A DNA stretch of 64,000 nt, taken from positions 434,001 to 498,000 of the forward strand of contig NZ_FMXQ01000001.1 of assembly GCF_900104485.1 (NCBI RefSeq). The letters run 5' to 3'. Position numbers and translations under genes: made by a program. The DNA comes from Bauldia litoralis (lineage in GTDB: Bacteria; Pseudomonadota; Alphaproteobacteria; Rhizobiales; Kaistiaceae). The notes under the pieces were generated by a model. It had not been told where the DNA came from, ran no database searches, and was given only the letters and a program-made list of their open reading frames with translations. Positions 17,602 to 27,268 of the stretch are shown in pieces (position 1 is the stretch's first letter; every line of letters begins with the position of its first letter).

Positions 17602-18083
17602 TCTTTCCGCCTGAGCGGCGAGTCGTCGATGCCCTTGAGCATCTTGTCGACCTTGCCGAGTTCGCCGACCGTCGCGACAAGCCGCCCGGCCAGCGTCGCC
17701 CGCAGCTTCAGCGCGACATGCGGATATTCGTTGAGCATCCGGCTCATCAGCTTGCGATCGACCTCCAGCACCTCGGAGGAGACGATCGCCGTCGCGGTCG
17801 CCGGCCGGCGCGTCTCGATGAAGAGCGCCGTCTCGCCGATCAGGCTGCCCGCCTCGCAGGTCATCAGGATCTTGCGCTTGCCGGCATGGCCGATCGACAG
17901 CTCGACACCGCCATAGGCGACCACGTAGCCGGACATCGCCGTCGCGCCTTCGCGAAACAGCACCTGGCCCGGCGACAATTCGAGCCGCACCGCGCTGAAG
18001 GCGAGCAGGCGCAACTGCTCGGTCGACAGCCCGGCGAACAGCGGAATCCGGGATAGCAGCGAGATGTCGCGATCGAGACTCAT
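17598..18083 (-). CDS. Cyclic-nucleotide-binding domain protein, no output domain
   Basis: A 161-residue soluble protein that is essentially one cNMP-binding domain: LSRIPLFAGLSTEQLRLLA at residues 9-27, and the phosphate-binding-cassette region GSLIGETALFIETRRPATAT at about 79-98. There is no helix-turn-helix, so it is not a Crp-type transcription factor. It lies 31 bases downstream of the cenR-type response regulator on the same strand and is probably co-transcribed. In Brucella the orthologous regulator (OtpR) is likewise next to a gene annotated as a cAMP-dependent kinase regulatory subunit. Likely role: cNMP-responsive modulator in the same envelope-stress pathway (inference). Confidence 0.85.
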   Translation of the reverse strand: MSLDRDISLLSRIPLFAGLSTEQLRLLAFSAVRLELSPGQVLFREGATAMSGYVVAYGGVELSIGHAGKRKILMTCEAGSLIGETALFIETRRPATATAIVSSEVLEVDRKLMSRMLNEYPHVALKLRATLAGRLVATVGELGKVDKMLKGIDDSPLRRKD

Positions 18084-18114
18084 GCTTCAGCCTGCCGACC
18101 GCACCGTCGAACCA

Positions 18115-18801
18115 TCAGGGGACCAGCTTGTAGCCACCGACATCGGTGACCAGCATTTCCGCCTTGGACGGATCCCGCTCGATCTTCTGCCGCAGCCGGT
18201 AGATGTGGGTTTCCAGCGTATGGGTCGTCACTCCGGAGTTATAGCCCCACACCTCGTGCAGCAGCACGTCGCGGCTGATCACCTTCTCGCCGGCCCGGTA
18301 GAGGAATTTCAGGATCGCGGTTTCCTTTTCGGTCAGCCTGATCTTCTGACCGCGATCGTCGACCAGCATCTTGGCGCTCGGCCGGAAGGTATAGCGGCCG
18401 ATGGTAAACACCGCGTCTTCGCTCTGTTCATGCTGGCGAAGCTGCGCCCGGATGCGGGCCAGCAGCACGGCGAAGCGGAAGGGCTTGGTGACGTAGTCGT
18501 TGGCCCCCGCCTCCAGGCCGAGGATCGTGTCGGACTCCGAATCCTGCCCGGTCAGCATGATCACCGGCGCCTTGAAGCCGCTCTTGCGCAGGAGCTTGAC
18601 CGCCTCGCGACCGTCCATGTCCGGCAGCCCGACATCCATGATCACCAGGTCGACACGCCCGGCGCGCGCCGCCTGCACACCCTTGGTGGCGTTTTCGGCA
18701 TGGTCGATGTCGAACTCTTCATAGAGCGAGAGCTGTTCGACCAGACTATCGCGGAGCACTTCGTCGTCGTCGACGACCAGAATCTTTCGGGCGGGCATCA
18801 T
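18115..18801 (-). CDS. cenR: OmpR-family response regulator, CenR/OtpR type
   Basis: A 228-residue two-component response regulator. The receiver domain has the acidic pair in VVDDDE (residues 9-14), phospho-acceptor Asp56 in IMDVGLPD and the conserved Lys in YVTKPF. The C-terminal winged helix has RLTEKETAILKFLYRAGEKV and the recognition-helix region TTHTLETHIYRLRQKIE. It closely matches the alphaproteobacterial CenR (Caulobacter) / OtpR (Brucella) envelope regulator, which is essential or important in those genera. The partner kinase is not in the window. Two adjacent ATG codons (18801, 18798) are possible starts. The operon continues into the cNMP-binding protein. Confidence 0.9.
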   Translation of the reverse strand: MMPARKILVVDDDEVLRDSLVEQLSLYEEFDIDHAENATKGVQAARAGRVDLVIMDVGLPDMDGREAVKLLRKSGFKAPVIMLTGQDSESDTILGLEAGANDYVTKPFRFAVLLARIRAQLRQHEQSEDAVFTIGRYTFRPSAKMLVDDRGQKIRLTEKETAILKFLYRAGEKVISRDVLLHEVWGYNSGVTTHTLETHIYRLRQKIERDPSKAEMLVTDVGGYKLVP

Positions 18802-18925
18802 TCGCCTTTTTCGTCTTGCCGGCTTGCAGGCGAAACCGGCGGAATCCATCGGAATCAGCGTAGTAAGGTGGTGTAGACCTCAATCCCATGGCGGCGCAAG
18901 CAAAGGCGACCCGCATGGCAAATTC

Positions 18926-19474
18926 GTGAAAGGGACCGTTTTGGCCTCGATTGCCCCGATCGGCAGCATTGTCGTCGCCTCGACCGGCGGCGAGCCAACC
19001 CGTGGCCTGGTCAGGGCCGGCAGCGTTCTTGTCCCCTGCGCCCTCGGCCGCGGCGGCATTGGCAGGCTCAAGCGCGAGGGCGACGGCGTCACCCCGATCG
19101 GCCGATTCGCGCTGGTTTCCGTGCTCTATCGCGCCGATCGCCTGCGCCGGCCCGACACCGCGCTGCCCGTGGCGCCGATTCGCCCCGACGCCGGCTGGTG
19201 CGACGACCCCGGCGACCGCCGCTACAACCGCCCGGTCCGCCTCCCCTACCCCGCCAGTCATGAAGAACTGTGGCGCGACGATCACCTCTACGACCTGCTG
19301 GTGGTGCTCGACTACAACCTGATCCGCCCCCGCCGTGGCGCCGGCAGCGCCATATTCTTCCACCTCGCCGCCCCGGGCTACGCCCCGACAGCCGGCTGCG
19401 TCGCCGTCAGCGAAGACGCCATGCGACGGCTGCTCTCCCGCTCTGGCCCGGCGACGGTGATGGATATCCGCTGA
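18926..19474 (+). CDS. L,D-transpeptidase (YkuD) family protein
   Basis: About 182 residues forming a YkuD catalytic domain. The signature HLAAPGYAPTAGCVAV (about residues 147-162) provides the catalytic His and Cys. VTPIGRFAL and the LIRPRRGAGSAIFFH strand also fit. Such enzymes make or edit 3-3 peptidoglycan cross-links or attach proteins to the wall. No signal peptide is visible with any in-frame start, which matches the DUF-like cytosolic-looking subgroup common in Hyphomicrobiales. GTG at 18926 is my choice; TTG at 18941 is possible, and the upstream frame to 18824 overlaps the cenR promoter. Divergent from cenR, suggesting shared control. Confidence 0.82.
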   Translation: MKGTVLASIAPIGSIVVASTGGEPTRGLVRAGSVLVPCALGRGGIGRLKREGDGVTPIGRFALVSVLYRADRLRRPDTALPVAPIRPDAGWCDDPGDRRYNRPVRLPYPASHEELWRDDHLYDLLVVLDYNLIRPRRGAGSAIFFHLAAPGYAPTAGCVAVSEDAMRRLLSRSGPATVMDIR

Positions 19475-19477
19475 ACC

Positions 19478-20164
19478 TCAGGTGGCGATCGGCGGTCGCG
19501 TCCCGAAGATCGCGCTGCCGACCCTGACATCGGTGGCGCCGAAGGCGATCGCCGTCTCGAAATCGGCGCTCATCCCCATCGACAGCGATGCGAGGCCAAG
19601 CCGCGCCGCGATCTTGGCGAGCAGCGCGAAATGCGGCGCCGGCGCTTCCTCCACCGGCGGAATGCACATCAACCCGTCGATGGCGAGGCCGTGCACCGAG
19701 CGGCAACGTTCGACGAAGGCATCGGTGTCCTCCGGCAACACGCCGGCCTTCTGCGGCTCCGCACCGGTGTTGACCTGGACCAGCAGCCGCGGCGACCGGC
19801 CCGCCCGCGCGATCTCCGCCGCGATCGCGCGAGCGATCTTGTCGCGGTCGATCGTGTGGATCGCGTCGAACAACGCGACCGCGTCGCGCGCCTTGTTGGA
19901 TTGCAGCGGCCCGATCAGGTGCAGTTCGATGTCGGGCGTCTCGGCCTTCAGCGCCGGCCACTTGGCCAGCGCCTCCTGGACCCGGTTCTCGCCGAACACC
20001 CGCTGGCCGGCGGCGATCACCGGCCGGATACCGTCCGCGTCGAAGGTCTTCGAAACCGCGATCAGGCGCACCGAACCGGCCGGCCGGCCGGCCGCCTTTT
20101 CCGCCGCCGCCACCTGCTCGCGCACCGCGTCGAGCCCGTCATGCCGTATCGTCTGGTTTGTCAT
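19478..20164 (-). CDS. YggS/PLPBP family pyridoxal-phosphate homeostasis protein
   Basis: A 228-residue single-domain TIM-barrel PLP protein. Lys39 in LIAVSKT is the PLP-binding lysine. GENRVQEAL (residues 58-66), HLIGPLQSNKAR and the C-terminal phosphate-binding LSMGMSADFETAIAFGATDV and RVGSAIFG are family signatures. It buffers free PLP and affects amino-acid metabolism rather than catalysing a known reaction. It converges with the L,D-transpeptidase three bases away. In this order it often stands beside leuS, here separated by the nitrile hydratase operon. Confidence 0.95.
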   Translation of the reverse strand: MTNQTIRHDGLDAVREQVAAAEKAAGRPAGSVRLIAVSKTFDADGIRPVIAAGQRVFGENRVQEALAKWPALKAETPDIELHLIGPLQSNKARDAVALFDAIHTIDRDKIARAIAAEIARAGRSPRLLVQVNTGAEPQKAGVLPEDTDAFVERCRSVHGLAIDGLMCIPPVEEAPAPHFALLAKIAARLGLASLSMGMSADFETAIAFGATDVRVGSAIFGTRPPIAT

Positions 20165-20234
20165 CCGTCCTTCTTACGACAACCGGCCGCGCCGGGCGAT
20201 CATCCCGGCAGTGGCCGCTGGTCGCAGCGGAAGA

Positions 20235-20624
20235 TCAGCCGGCGCCGTCGTCACTGGCCCCGCCCCTCCCCGCGCCCAGCACCACCGGCTTGCCGTGCGG
20301 CGTATGGAGGTAGGCTTGGCGCCAGGCTTCGATCCTCGGCGACAGGGCCCCGCCGGTCGCCGGGTCGCGTGCCGCCACCAACCCTTCCAGCGCCGTGAGC
20401 GCAGCGGCGTAGTAGGTCGCATCGGTGTCCGGCTCGCCCGCGGCTTCCGCCTTGCGCAAGGCAGCGCCGAGCGCCGCCGCCCAGTCGTCGCGCGAAAACA
20501 GCCCGGCCACCGTCAGCCCGTTCGCGATGGCCAGCACCTGCGCGTGCCAGGGCTCGGCGAATGTCCCGGCGCCGGCGCGCGCCTCCGTTCGCGGATCGAT
20601 CGCCAGGGAGTCACGCGGGTTCAA
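20235..20624 (-). CDS. Nitrile hydratase accessory (activator) protein
   Basis: About 129 residues, related to the small activator that helps load cobalt into nitrile hydratase. It contains FAEPWHAQVLAIANGLTVAG, followed by FSRDDWAAALGAALR and the C-terminal AWRQAYLHTPHGKPV. No ATG or GTG exists near the conserved N-terminus. The only supported start is TTG at 20624, with GGGAG seven bases upstream, placing it inside the last codons of nthB (14-base overlap in another frame). This indicates translational coupling to the beta subunit. An annotation relying on ATG would miss or extend it wrongly. Confidence 0.8.
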   Translation of the reverse strand: MNPRDSLAIDPRTEARAGAGTFAEPWHAQVLAIANGLTVAGLFSRDDWAAALGAALRKAEAAGEPDTDATYYAAALTALEGLVAARDPATGGALSPRIEAWRQAYLHTPHGKPVVLGAGRGGASDDGAG

Positions 20625-21267
20625 GATAGCGCTCCCACAGGTCGAGGATGACGCGATCCCCTCCGGCCGTCGCCTCGGGCCAGAGCTCTGTCGCCGCGAA
20701 GGCGACCGAGTAGAGCGTCTCTGCTTTCTCGACACCGGCCGCGCTTGCGTCGGGCAGGACATGCGCCCCGTGCATCGCCGTCACCATGCCCCGGCGGCCG
20801 CGCACATATTGCGGCAGCCGCGTATGGCCGGGATTGGCGTTGAGCGAGGCGCGGACCGGATCGCCCGCCGCGAATCGCGGCGGCTCGGTCGCCGGCCGGT
20901 CGAAGCGTGCGGTGTTGCGGATCGCCCCGGCTACGGCCGATGGCGGGCTCGGCGGCCCCAGCCCCGGGATGTCCGCGACCGACGTGCCGCTCGCCAGCTC
21001 GTCGACGGTGGCGACGCCCGAATTGACCATCATCGCCGCGTAGGTCTGCAGCCACTGGTCGTAATAGGGCCGGGTCAGGTAATCGACCGGCCCGATCAGT
21101 TCGCGGACATGGCGAAACCAGTCGATGCTCCATGGCACCGGGCGGCTCATCGCCCGGACGATGCCGAGCATCCGCGCCTCCCAGTCGGCATGAAACGGGT
21201 TGTCGTCCTCGCCGACGTCGATCGGCCCGAACCCCTGCTTGCCACCAAGATCGTGGATACCGTCCAT
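20611..21267 (-). CDS. nthB: Nitrile hydratase subunit beta
   Basis: 218 residues, matching the family. It starts with the conserved [16 protein letters not shown] and has the PYYDQWLQTYAAMMV segment and the C-terminal SH3-like barrel (GDPVRASLNANPGHTRLPQY, then GRRGMVTAMHGAHVLPD and LWPEATAGGDRVILDLWERY). With the alpha subunit it forms the enzyme converting nitriles to amides. The start ATG overlaps the nthA stop by one base (TGATG), so the two subunits are made in equal amounts. Confidence 0.95.
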   Translation of the reverse strand: MDGIHDLGGKQGFGPIDVGEDDNPFHADWEARMLGIVRAMSRPVPWSIDWFRHVRELIGPVDYLTRPYYDQWLQTYAAMMVNSGVATVDELASGTSVADIPGLGPPSPPSAVAGAIRNTARFDRPATEPPRFAAGDPVRASLNANPGHTRLPQYVRGRRGMVTAMHGAHVLPDASAAGVEKAETLYSVAFAATELWPEATAGGDRVILDLWERYLEPA

Positions 21268-21917
21268 CAGTCCGGCCCTCCCGGTCCCGGCGTCAGGTCG
21301 CGCGCCGTGCCGATCATCGCGTTGCGCGTCACCAGCGCGGCGAGCGCCGCCTCATCCCAGCCTTCCGTCCCCGCCGGCCGTTGCGGCAGCACCATGTAGC
21401 GAAGCTCGGCGGTCGAATCCCAGACCGTGATCGCGACATCCTCCGGCACCGCCTCGCCGAATTCGGCCATTACGCCGCGCGGGTCGCGCACGGCGCGGGC
21501 CCGGTAGGCGGCGGTCTTGTACCAGTTGGGCGGAATCCCCAGCACCGAATGCGGGTAGCAGGAGCAGAGCGTGCAGACGATGAGGTTGTGGGTGTCAGGC
21601 GTGTTCTCGACCACCTTCAGGTGGCCGCCCGCCCAGCCCTCGAAGCCGAGTTCGGTGATCGCCGCGGTGCCATCTGCCAGCAGGCGCGCCTTGTAGTCCG
21701 GATCGGTCCACGCCCTGGCCACCACCGCCGCGCCGCGCTTTGGCCCGATCTCCTCGGTGAAGAGTTCGATCCAGGCGTCCACCGTCGCCGGGTCGAGCAT
21801 CCCCTTCTCGACCAGCAGGCTTTCCAGCGCCTTGACCCTCAGCGCCGGCTCCGGCGGCAGGTGGCTGTGCAGGTCCTCGTGGATCTCGGCGATGCGGTGG
21901 CTGTCATGGTCGGACAT
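21267..21917 (-). CDS. nthA: Nitrile hydratase subunit alpha, cobalt type
   Basis: 216 residues. The metal site VCTLCSC is at 114-120. Cys115, Cys118 and Cys120 are the ligands, with Cys118 and Cys120 expected to be oxidised to sulfinic and sulfenic acids. The threonine in the motif (VCTLCSC rather than VCSLCSC) marks the cobalt-type enzyme. [20 protein letters not shown] and the tail are typical. It heads the operon nthA-nthB-activator. No amidase, nitrilase or aldoxime dehydratase gene is close by, so the physiological nitrile is unknown. It is divergent from leuS, 163 bases away. Confidence 0.95.
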   Translation of the reverse strand: MSDHDSHRIAEIHEDLHSHLPPEPALRVKALESLLVEKGMLDPATVDAWIELFTEEIGPKRGAAVVARAWTDPDYKARLLADGTAAITELGFEGWAGGHLKVVENTPDTHNLIVCTLCSCYPHSVLGIPPNWYKTAAYRARAVRDPRGVMAEFGEAVPEDVAITVWDSTAELRYMVLPQRPAGTEGWDEAALAALVTRNAMIGTARDLTPGPGGPD

Positions 21918-22080
21918 GGTCGGGGCTCCCTGCGATCGACCGCCAGTTTACGCTCTTTCGCCCGCCAATGGGGCTGTTTCGCCCCTTTCCGGTTGACCCC
22001 CGACGGCGATTCTGGTGAGTGTCCGGCGCGCGGCTGGCATAAACTGCCGCGCCAACAAGGTTTTCGACGCGTTTCCGGTA

Positions 22081-24735
22081 ATGGCGAGCGAACGATATAA
22101 TCCGAAAGAGGCCGAGGCCCGGTGGCAGTCCACCTGGGCCGAGCGGCACATCTACGAAACCCGCAACGACGATCCGCGGCCGAAATACTACGTCCTGGAG
22201 ATGTTCCCCTACCCGTCGGGGCGCATTCACATGGGCCATGTCCGCAATTACGCGATGGGCGATGTCGTCGCCCGCTACATGCGCGCCCGCGGCCACAACG
22301 TCCTCCATCCGATGGGCTGGGACGCCTTTGGCCTGCCGGCCGAGAACGCGGCGATCCAGAACAGCATCAACCCGCGCGAATGGACCTACCAGAACATCGC
22401 GGCGATGCGCGATCAGTTGAAACTGATGGGCCTGTCGATCGACTGGACGCGGGAATTCGCCACCTGCGACGTCGACTATTACGCCCAGCAGCAGAAGCTC
22501 TTCCTCGACCTCCAGAAGGCCGGCCTCGCCTATCGCCGCAAGTCGCGGGTCAACTGGGATCCGGTCGATAACACGGTGCTTGCCAACGAGCAGGTGATCG
22601 ACGGCCGCGGCTGGCGCTCCGGCGCCCTCGTCGAGCAGCGCGAGCTGACCCAGTGGTTCTTCCGCATCACCGCCTTCAATGATGACCTGCTCGCCGCCCT
22701 TGACGGCCTCGACCGCTGGCCGGAAAAAGTCCGCATCATGCAGCGGAACTGGATCGGCCGCTCCGAGGGGATGCGCGTTCGTTTCGCCATCAATGACCGG
22801 CCGCCGGAGGGTTTCGACCATATCGAGGTCTTCACCACCCGCCACGACACTTTGTTCGGCGCCAGTTTCCTCGCCGTCTCGCCCGATCACCCGCTGGCCA
22901 CGGCGCTTGCCGCCGACCGGCCGGACCTGGCCGACTTCATCGCCGAATGCCACCGCGCCGGCACCAGCGAGGAAGCGCTGGAAACCGCCGAGAAGCATGG
23001 CTTCGACACCGGCCTGACCGTCGCCCACCCGATCGACAAGAATCTGAAGCTGCCGGTCTATGTCGCCAATTTCGTGCTGATGGGCTACGGCACCGGCGCG
23101 ATCTTCGGCTGCCCGGCCCACGACCAGCGCGATTTCGATTTCGCCACCAAGTATCACCTGCCGATCAAGCCGGTGGTCGCCCCCCTCGAGGTGATCGACA
23201 CCGGCGCGGAATTCGCCGCCTGGATCGAGCAGTTCTCGACCGGCGACGAGGCCTATGTCGATGACGGCCGGCTGATCAACTCCGATTTCCTCGACGGCAT
23301 GGATGTCCCCGCCGCCAAGGAAGCGATGGCGGCGCGGCTCGAGGCGATGACCCTCAACGGCCATGCCCAGGGTGTCCGCGAGGTCAATTACCGCCTCCGC
23401 GACTGGGGCATCTCGCGCCAGCGCTACTGGGGCTGCCCGATCCCGGTGATCCACTGCCCGACCTGCGACATCGTCCCGGTGCCGGACGCCGACCTGCCGG
23501 TCGAACTCCCGCATGACGTGACCTTCGGTCGTCCCGGCAACCCGCTCGACCACCACCCGACGTGGAAGCACGTCACCTGTCCGAAATGCGGTGGCGCGGC
23601 GACCCGCGAAACCGACACCATGGACACCTTCGTCGACTCGTCCTGGTATTTCGCCCGCTTCACCGCCCCCTGGGCGAAGACGCCGACCGAACCGGACGCC
23701 GCCAATGCCTGGCTGCCGGTCGACCAGTATATCGGCGGCATCGAGCACGCGATCCTGCACCTGCTCTATTCCCGCTTCTTCACCCGGGCGATGAAGGCCA
23801 CCGGCCATCTCGACCTCGACGAACCCTTCGCCGGCCTGTTCACCCAGGGCATGGTGGTGCACGAGACCTACCGCCTCGGCACCGGCCAGAACGGCAAGTG
23901 GCTGTCGCCGGCCGAAATCCGGCTCGAGGAGCACGACGGCAAGCGCAGCGCCACCCTGTTGTCGACCGGCGAACCCGTCGAGATCGGCCCGATCGAGAAG
24001 ATGTCGAAGTCGCGGCGCAATACCGTCGATCCGAGCGACATCATGGACAGCTACGGCGCCGATACCGCCCGCTGGTTCATGCTCTCAGATTCCCCGCCGG
24101 ACCGCGACGTGATCTGGACCGAGGAAGGTGTCGCCGGCGCCTTTCGCTTCGTCCAGCGCGTCTGGCGGCTGGTCGCGGAGACCGCACCGCACCTTCCGGC
24201 CGCCGATTCGCAGGCTCCCGCCGGTCAGAGCGACGCCGCCGACGCCCTGCGCAAGGCCGCCCACAAGGCGCTTGCCGCGGTCGGCGACAGCATCGGCCTG
24301 CTTCGCTTCAACGTCGCGGTGGCGCGGATGTACGAACTGGTCAATGCCATCGGCGCCGCAGCCTCCACGCCGCCCGGCAAAGACCCCTTGCTGGACAATG
24401 CCTTGCGCGAAGCGCTCGAACTCCTGACCCGGATGATGGCGCCGATGATGCCGCATCTGGCTGAGGAGTGCTGGGCCACCCTCGGTCACGAAAATCTTGT
24501 CGCCGACAGCCCATGGCCTGAATTTGACGGCTCGATTCTGGTCGAGGACGTGATAGTCTTGCCCGTGCAGGTGAACGGGAAGAAGCGTGGCGAATTGACA
24601 ATTTCGTCGGACGCGTCACAAGGTGACGTAGAGCGGGCAGTTATGGCGCTGGATTTCGTCGTTCGGGCGCTTGGGGGAAATGATCCTAAAAAGATCGTTG
24701 TCGTACCGAAAAGGATCGTCAATGTTGTCGTCTGA
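22081..24735 (+). CDS. leuS: Leucyl-tRNA synthetase
   Basis: An 884-residue class I synthetase charging tRNA-Leu. It has the HIGH motif HMGH at 50-53 within [11 protein letters not shown], the editing (CP1) domain with its conserved threonine-rich and [15 protein letters not shown] segments, a zinc-ribbon-like CPTCD/CPKCG pair around 460-505, and KMSKS at 640-644. The C-terminal [11 protein letters not shown] ends the protein. The ATG at 22081 fits the family N-terminus; an in-frame upstream extension to 22015 has no matching sequence. It overlaps lptE by 14 bases. Confidence 0.97.
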   Translation: MASERYNPKEAEARWQSTWAERHIYETRNDDPRPKYYVLEMFPYPSGRIHMGHVRNYAMGDVVARYMRARGHNVLHPMGWDAFGLPAENAAIQNSINPREWTYQNIAAMRDQLKLMGLSIDWTREFATCDVDYYAQQQKLFLDLQKAGLAYRRKSRVNWDPVDNTVLANEQVIDGRGWRSGALVEQRELTQWFFRITAFNDDLLAALDGLDRWPEKVRIMQRNWIGRSEGMRVRFAINDRPPEGFDHIEVFTTRHDTLFGASFLAVSPDHPLATALAADRPDLADFIAECHRAGTSEEALETAEKHGFDTGLTVAHPIDKNLKLPVYVANFVLMGYGTGAIFGCPAHDQRDFDFATKYHLPIKPVVAPLEVIDTGAEFAAWIEQFSTGDEAYVDDGRLINSDFLDGMDVPAAKEAMAARLEAMTLNGHAQGVREVNYRLRDWGISRQRYWGCPIPVIHCPTCDIVPVPDADLPVELPHDVTFGRPGNPLDHHPTWKHVTCPKCGGAATRETDTMDTFVDSSWYFARFTAPWAKTPTEPDAANAWLPVDQYIGGIEHAILHLLYSRFFTRAMKATGHLDLDEPFAGLFTQGMVVHETYRLGTGQNGKWLSPAEIRLEEHDGKRSATLLSTGEPVEIGPIEKMSKSRRNTVDPSDIMDSYGADTARWFMLSDSPPDRDVIWTEEGVAGAFRFVQRVWRLVAETAPHLPAADSQAPAGQSDAADALRKAAHKALAAVGDSIGLLRFNVAVARMYELVNAIGAAASTPPGKDPLLDNALREALELLTRMMAPMMPHLAEECWATLGHENLVADSPWPEFDGSILVEDVIVLPVQVNGKKRGELTISSDASQGDVERAVMALDFVVRALGGNDPKKIVVVPKRIVNVVV

Positions 24736-25258
24736 CCACGGCAGGTCGCGCCGCTTTGGCGTCCGGGGTTTCCTTTTCGTCCTTGCGGCGACGTTCGGGC
24801 TTGCCGCCTGCACGGTGCAGCCGCTTTACGGCCCGACGGCCGGCGGCGGCCGCGTCCAGGCGACGCTGACCCGCATTTCGGTCCAGCCGGTCAACACCCG
24901 CGTCGGACAGCAGGTGCGGAACGAGGTCATCTTCCAGATGACCGGCGGCGCCGCGATTTCCGATCCGATCTACCGCATGAAGCTCAGCGTCTCGTCGAAG
25001 GAGGTCGGCCTCGGCCTGACCAGCACCGACGCCTCGCCGATCTACCAGATCCAGGTCGCCGCCACCTACGAGGTCACCAAGGTCGATACTGGCGAGTCGA
25101 TCGTCAAGCATACCGCCCGTGGCACGGCCTCCTACAGCCGCAGCAACCAGGCCTTCGCCAATTCGCGGGCCAAGATCGACGCCGAGGATCGCGCCGCCGG
25201 CGTCGTCGCCGAGGCGATCGCCATTCGCGTCGCCGCAGCGATCGCCAGGGGTTCCTGA
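24722..25258 (+). CDS. lptE: LPS-assembly lipoprotein LptE
   Basis: 178 residues with a lipoprotein signal: a basic N-terminus, a hydrophobic core and the lipobox LAAC with the lipidated Cys30. The following TVQPLYGP segment is characteristic of alphaproteobacterial LptE, the plug partner of LptD in the outer membrane. The body is beta-rich as expected. The ATG at 24722 lies inside the end of leuS and is preceded by AAAGGA. The leuS-lptE-holA order is conserved in alphaproteobacteria and supports the name despite low sequence conservation. Confidence 0.9.
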   Translation: MLSSDHGRSRRFGVRGFLFVLAATFGLAACTVQPLYGPTAGGGRVQATLTRISVQPVNTRVGQQVRNEVIFQMTGGAAISDPIYRMKLSVSSKEVGLGLTSTDASPIYQIQVAATYEVTKVDTGESIVKHTARGTASYSRSNQAFANSRAKIDAEDRAAGVVAEAIAIRVAAAIARGS

Positions 25259-25273
25259 GGGGCCGGAGCGGCC

Positions 25274-26305
25274 GTGGTCGAGATTCGCGCCGCCGATATC
25301 GATCGGTTCCTCTCCCGCCCCGACCCGTCTGTTCGCCTGGTCCTGATCTGCGGCAACGACAGCGGCCTTGTCAGTGAGCGGGCCGCGGCCTTCGCCGCCC
25401 GTGTCGCCGGACCCGGCGCCGATCCGCTCAGCCAGGTCCGCCTCGATTCCTCCGATCTCTCCGCCGATCCCCAGCGCCTCGCCGACGAAGCCTACGAGAT
25501 CCCGCTTTTCGGCGGCACCCGCTGCATCAGCGTCCATGCCTCCGGCAACTGGTCGCTGGCCCCGGTCGAGGCGATGCTCGCCGCCCCGCCGACCGACGCC
25601 TATGTCGTCATCTCCGCCGGCGACCTGCGCAAGACCGCGCCGCTTCGCAAGCTCTTCACTGCCGCGAAGAATGCCGCCGCCATCGTCTGCTACGCCGACG
25701 ACGCCCGGGCGCTCGACCGCATCATCGATCAGGAGGCGGAGACAGCGGGCCTGCGTATCGGCAACGACGCCCGCACCGCCCTGAAAGAGTTGATCGGCGG
25801 CGACCGCCTCGCCAGCCGTTCCGAGATCGCCAAGCTCTGCCTCTACGCCACCGGCAACGGCGAGATCACCGTCGACGATGTCCGCGCCGTGGTCGGCGAT
25901 GCCTCAGCCTTCGCCGTCGATGAAGCCGTCGACGCGGCGGCGCTCGGCGATGCCGACGGATTTTCGCGCCTCTTCCGCCGCTTGATTGCCGCCGGCACCG
26001 GCGATTTCGCCGTCGCCGGGGCGGCGCTCCGCCATTTCGACATGCTCCACCGCGCCCGCGCCGCCGTCGATGGCGGCACGCCGGCCGACCGCGCCCTCGG
26101 CCCGCAGATCTTCTTTCGCCGCAAGCCGCTGGTCACCCGACAGTTGTCGATCTGGACGGTGCCGCGCATCGAGCGGGCGCTCGCCATCCTCAACCGCGCG
26201 GTGATCGACAGCCGCCTCAAGAGCGCCATCTCGGCCGAGGTCGTCGGTCAGGCGATGCTGTCGCTGGCCGCGATCGCCGGAAGCTCCCGCCGCCGCGCCG
26301 CCTGA
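25274..26305 (+). CDS. holA: DNA polymerase III subunit delta
   Basis: 343 residues of the clamp-loader delta subunit that opens the beta clamp. The N-terminal domain (RLVLICGNDSGLVSERAAAF), the clamp-binding region with IPLFGGTRCISV (about residues 76-87), and the helical collar domain (RRKPLVTRQLSIWTVPRIER near 290) fit the family. It starts at GTG 25274 with GGAG upstream, 15 bases after lptE. It ends one base from the convergent SDR gene. Confidence 0.92.
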   Translation: MVEIRAADIDRFLSRPDPSVRLVLICGNDSGLVSERAAAFAARVAGPGADPLSQVRLDSSDLSADPQRLADEAYEIPLFGGTRCISVHASGNWSLAPVEAMLAAPPTDAYVVISAGDLRKTAPLRKLFTAAKNAAAIVCYADDARALDRIIDQEAETAGLRIGNDARTALKELIGGDRLASRSEIAKLCLYATGNGEITVDDVRAVVGDASAFAVDEAVDAAALGDADGFSRLFRRLIAAGTGDFAVAGAALRHFDMLHRARAAVDGGTPADRALGPQIFFRRKPLVTRQLSIWTVPRIERALAILNRAVIDSRLKSAISAEVVGQAMLSLAAIAGSSRRRAA

Positions 26306-26306
26306 C

Positions 26307-27083
26307 CTACCCGGTCCGCCCGATCCCCATGCCGCCGTCGACCAGCAGCGTCTGGCCGTGGATATAGGACGCCTCGTCCGAGGCCAGGAAGGCGATCGCC
26401 GCCGCGATCTCCTCGGCTTCGGCGATCCGCGCCGCCGGGATCATCCGGATCACCGCCGCCTCGATCGACGGATCCTCCTCGAAATCGGCATTCATCGGCG
26501 TTCGCGTCGCACCAGGGCCGACGCCGTTGACCCGGATCCCCTCGCGCGCATAGCGCAGGGCCAATGCCTTGATCATCCCGGTCATCCCCGACTTCGACAT
26601 GACATAGGCGATCGCCCCGTCCTCGACCGGGAAATGCGCCTGGATCGAGGAGGTCAAGACGATGGCGCCGGGGTGGCCTGTGTCGAGGAAATGCTGGACC
26701 GCCGCCTGCGCCGTCAGGAAGGCGCCGCGCAGGTTGATCGCCATCAGCCGGTCGTAGTCGGCCATCAGCACCTCATGCGGCTCGTGGACGACCTTGATGC
26801 CGGCATTGGCGACGAGGATGTCGAGTCGGCCAAAGGCCTCCACCACCCCGGCGAACAGGGAATCGACCGCGTCCTCGTCGGAAATGTCGGCCGGCGCCAG
26901 GTAGTGCTCGCCCTCTGGGCAAAGCTCGCCGAGTTCGTCGACCAGGTCCTCCGCCGGTTCCGGATCGCCGATAAAGTTGACCGCGACGCTGGCCCCCTCC
27001 TCGGCGAAGCGGATCGCGGCCGCCCGGCCGATTCCCGTCGATCCCCCGGTGATCAGAACCCGCTTTCCCGTCAGTCCCCGCAT
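26307..27083 (-). CDS. Short-chain dehydrogenase/reductase (SDR)
   Basis: A 258-residue classical SDR. It has the cofactor motif TGGSTGIGRAAA (residues 12-23), NAG at about 92-94, catalytic Ser in VLTSSIQ (about 148) and YxxxK in YVMSK (about 161-165), and the C-terminal DGGMGIG of the 3-ketoacyl/glucose dehydrogenase-like group. The acidic residue expected after strand 2 for NAD preference is not obvious, so the cofactor is left open. The ATG at 27083 gives the standard N-terminus MRGLTGKRVLITGG. Substrate unknown. Confidence 0.88.
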   Translation of the reverse strand: MRGLTGKRVLITGGSTGIGRAAAIRFAEEGASVAVNFIGDPEPAEDLVDELGELCPEGEHYLAPADISDEDAVDSLFAGVVEAFGRLDILVANAGIKVVHEPHEVLMADYDRLMAINLRGAFLTAQAAVQHFLDTGHPGAIVLTSSIQAHFPVEDGAIAYVMSKSGMTGMIKALALRYAREGIRVNGVGPGATRTPMNADFEEDPSIEAAVIRMIPAARIAEAEEIAAAIAFLASDEASYIHGQTLLVDGGMGIGRTG

Positions 27084-27268
27084 CGTCGGCCCCCGCATGG
27101 CTTCGCGCCAAGCTTGCGCCGCCCCGCGCCCGTCGGCAAGCCCGGCCAAACGCCTTTTTCCGGTGTGGCGATTGCGTCAATGGCCGGCAACCGCCAGAGG
27201 CTCTATATCAGGCGCATGAAACACACCGGGATTCGCCGCGCCGCCGCGGCCAGCAACGGGCGGACCTG

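Noticed and set aside
27084-27268. Cobalamin riboswitch ahead of the adenosyltransferase operon
   Set aside because: No B12-box-like sequence is present in the 185-base region.
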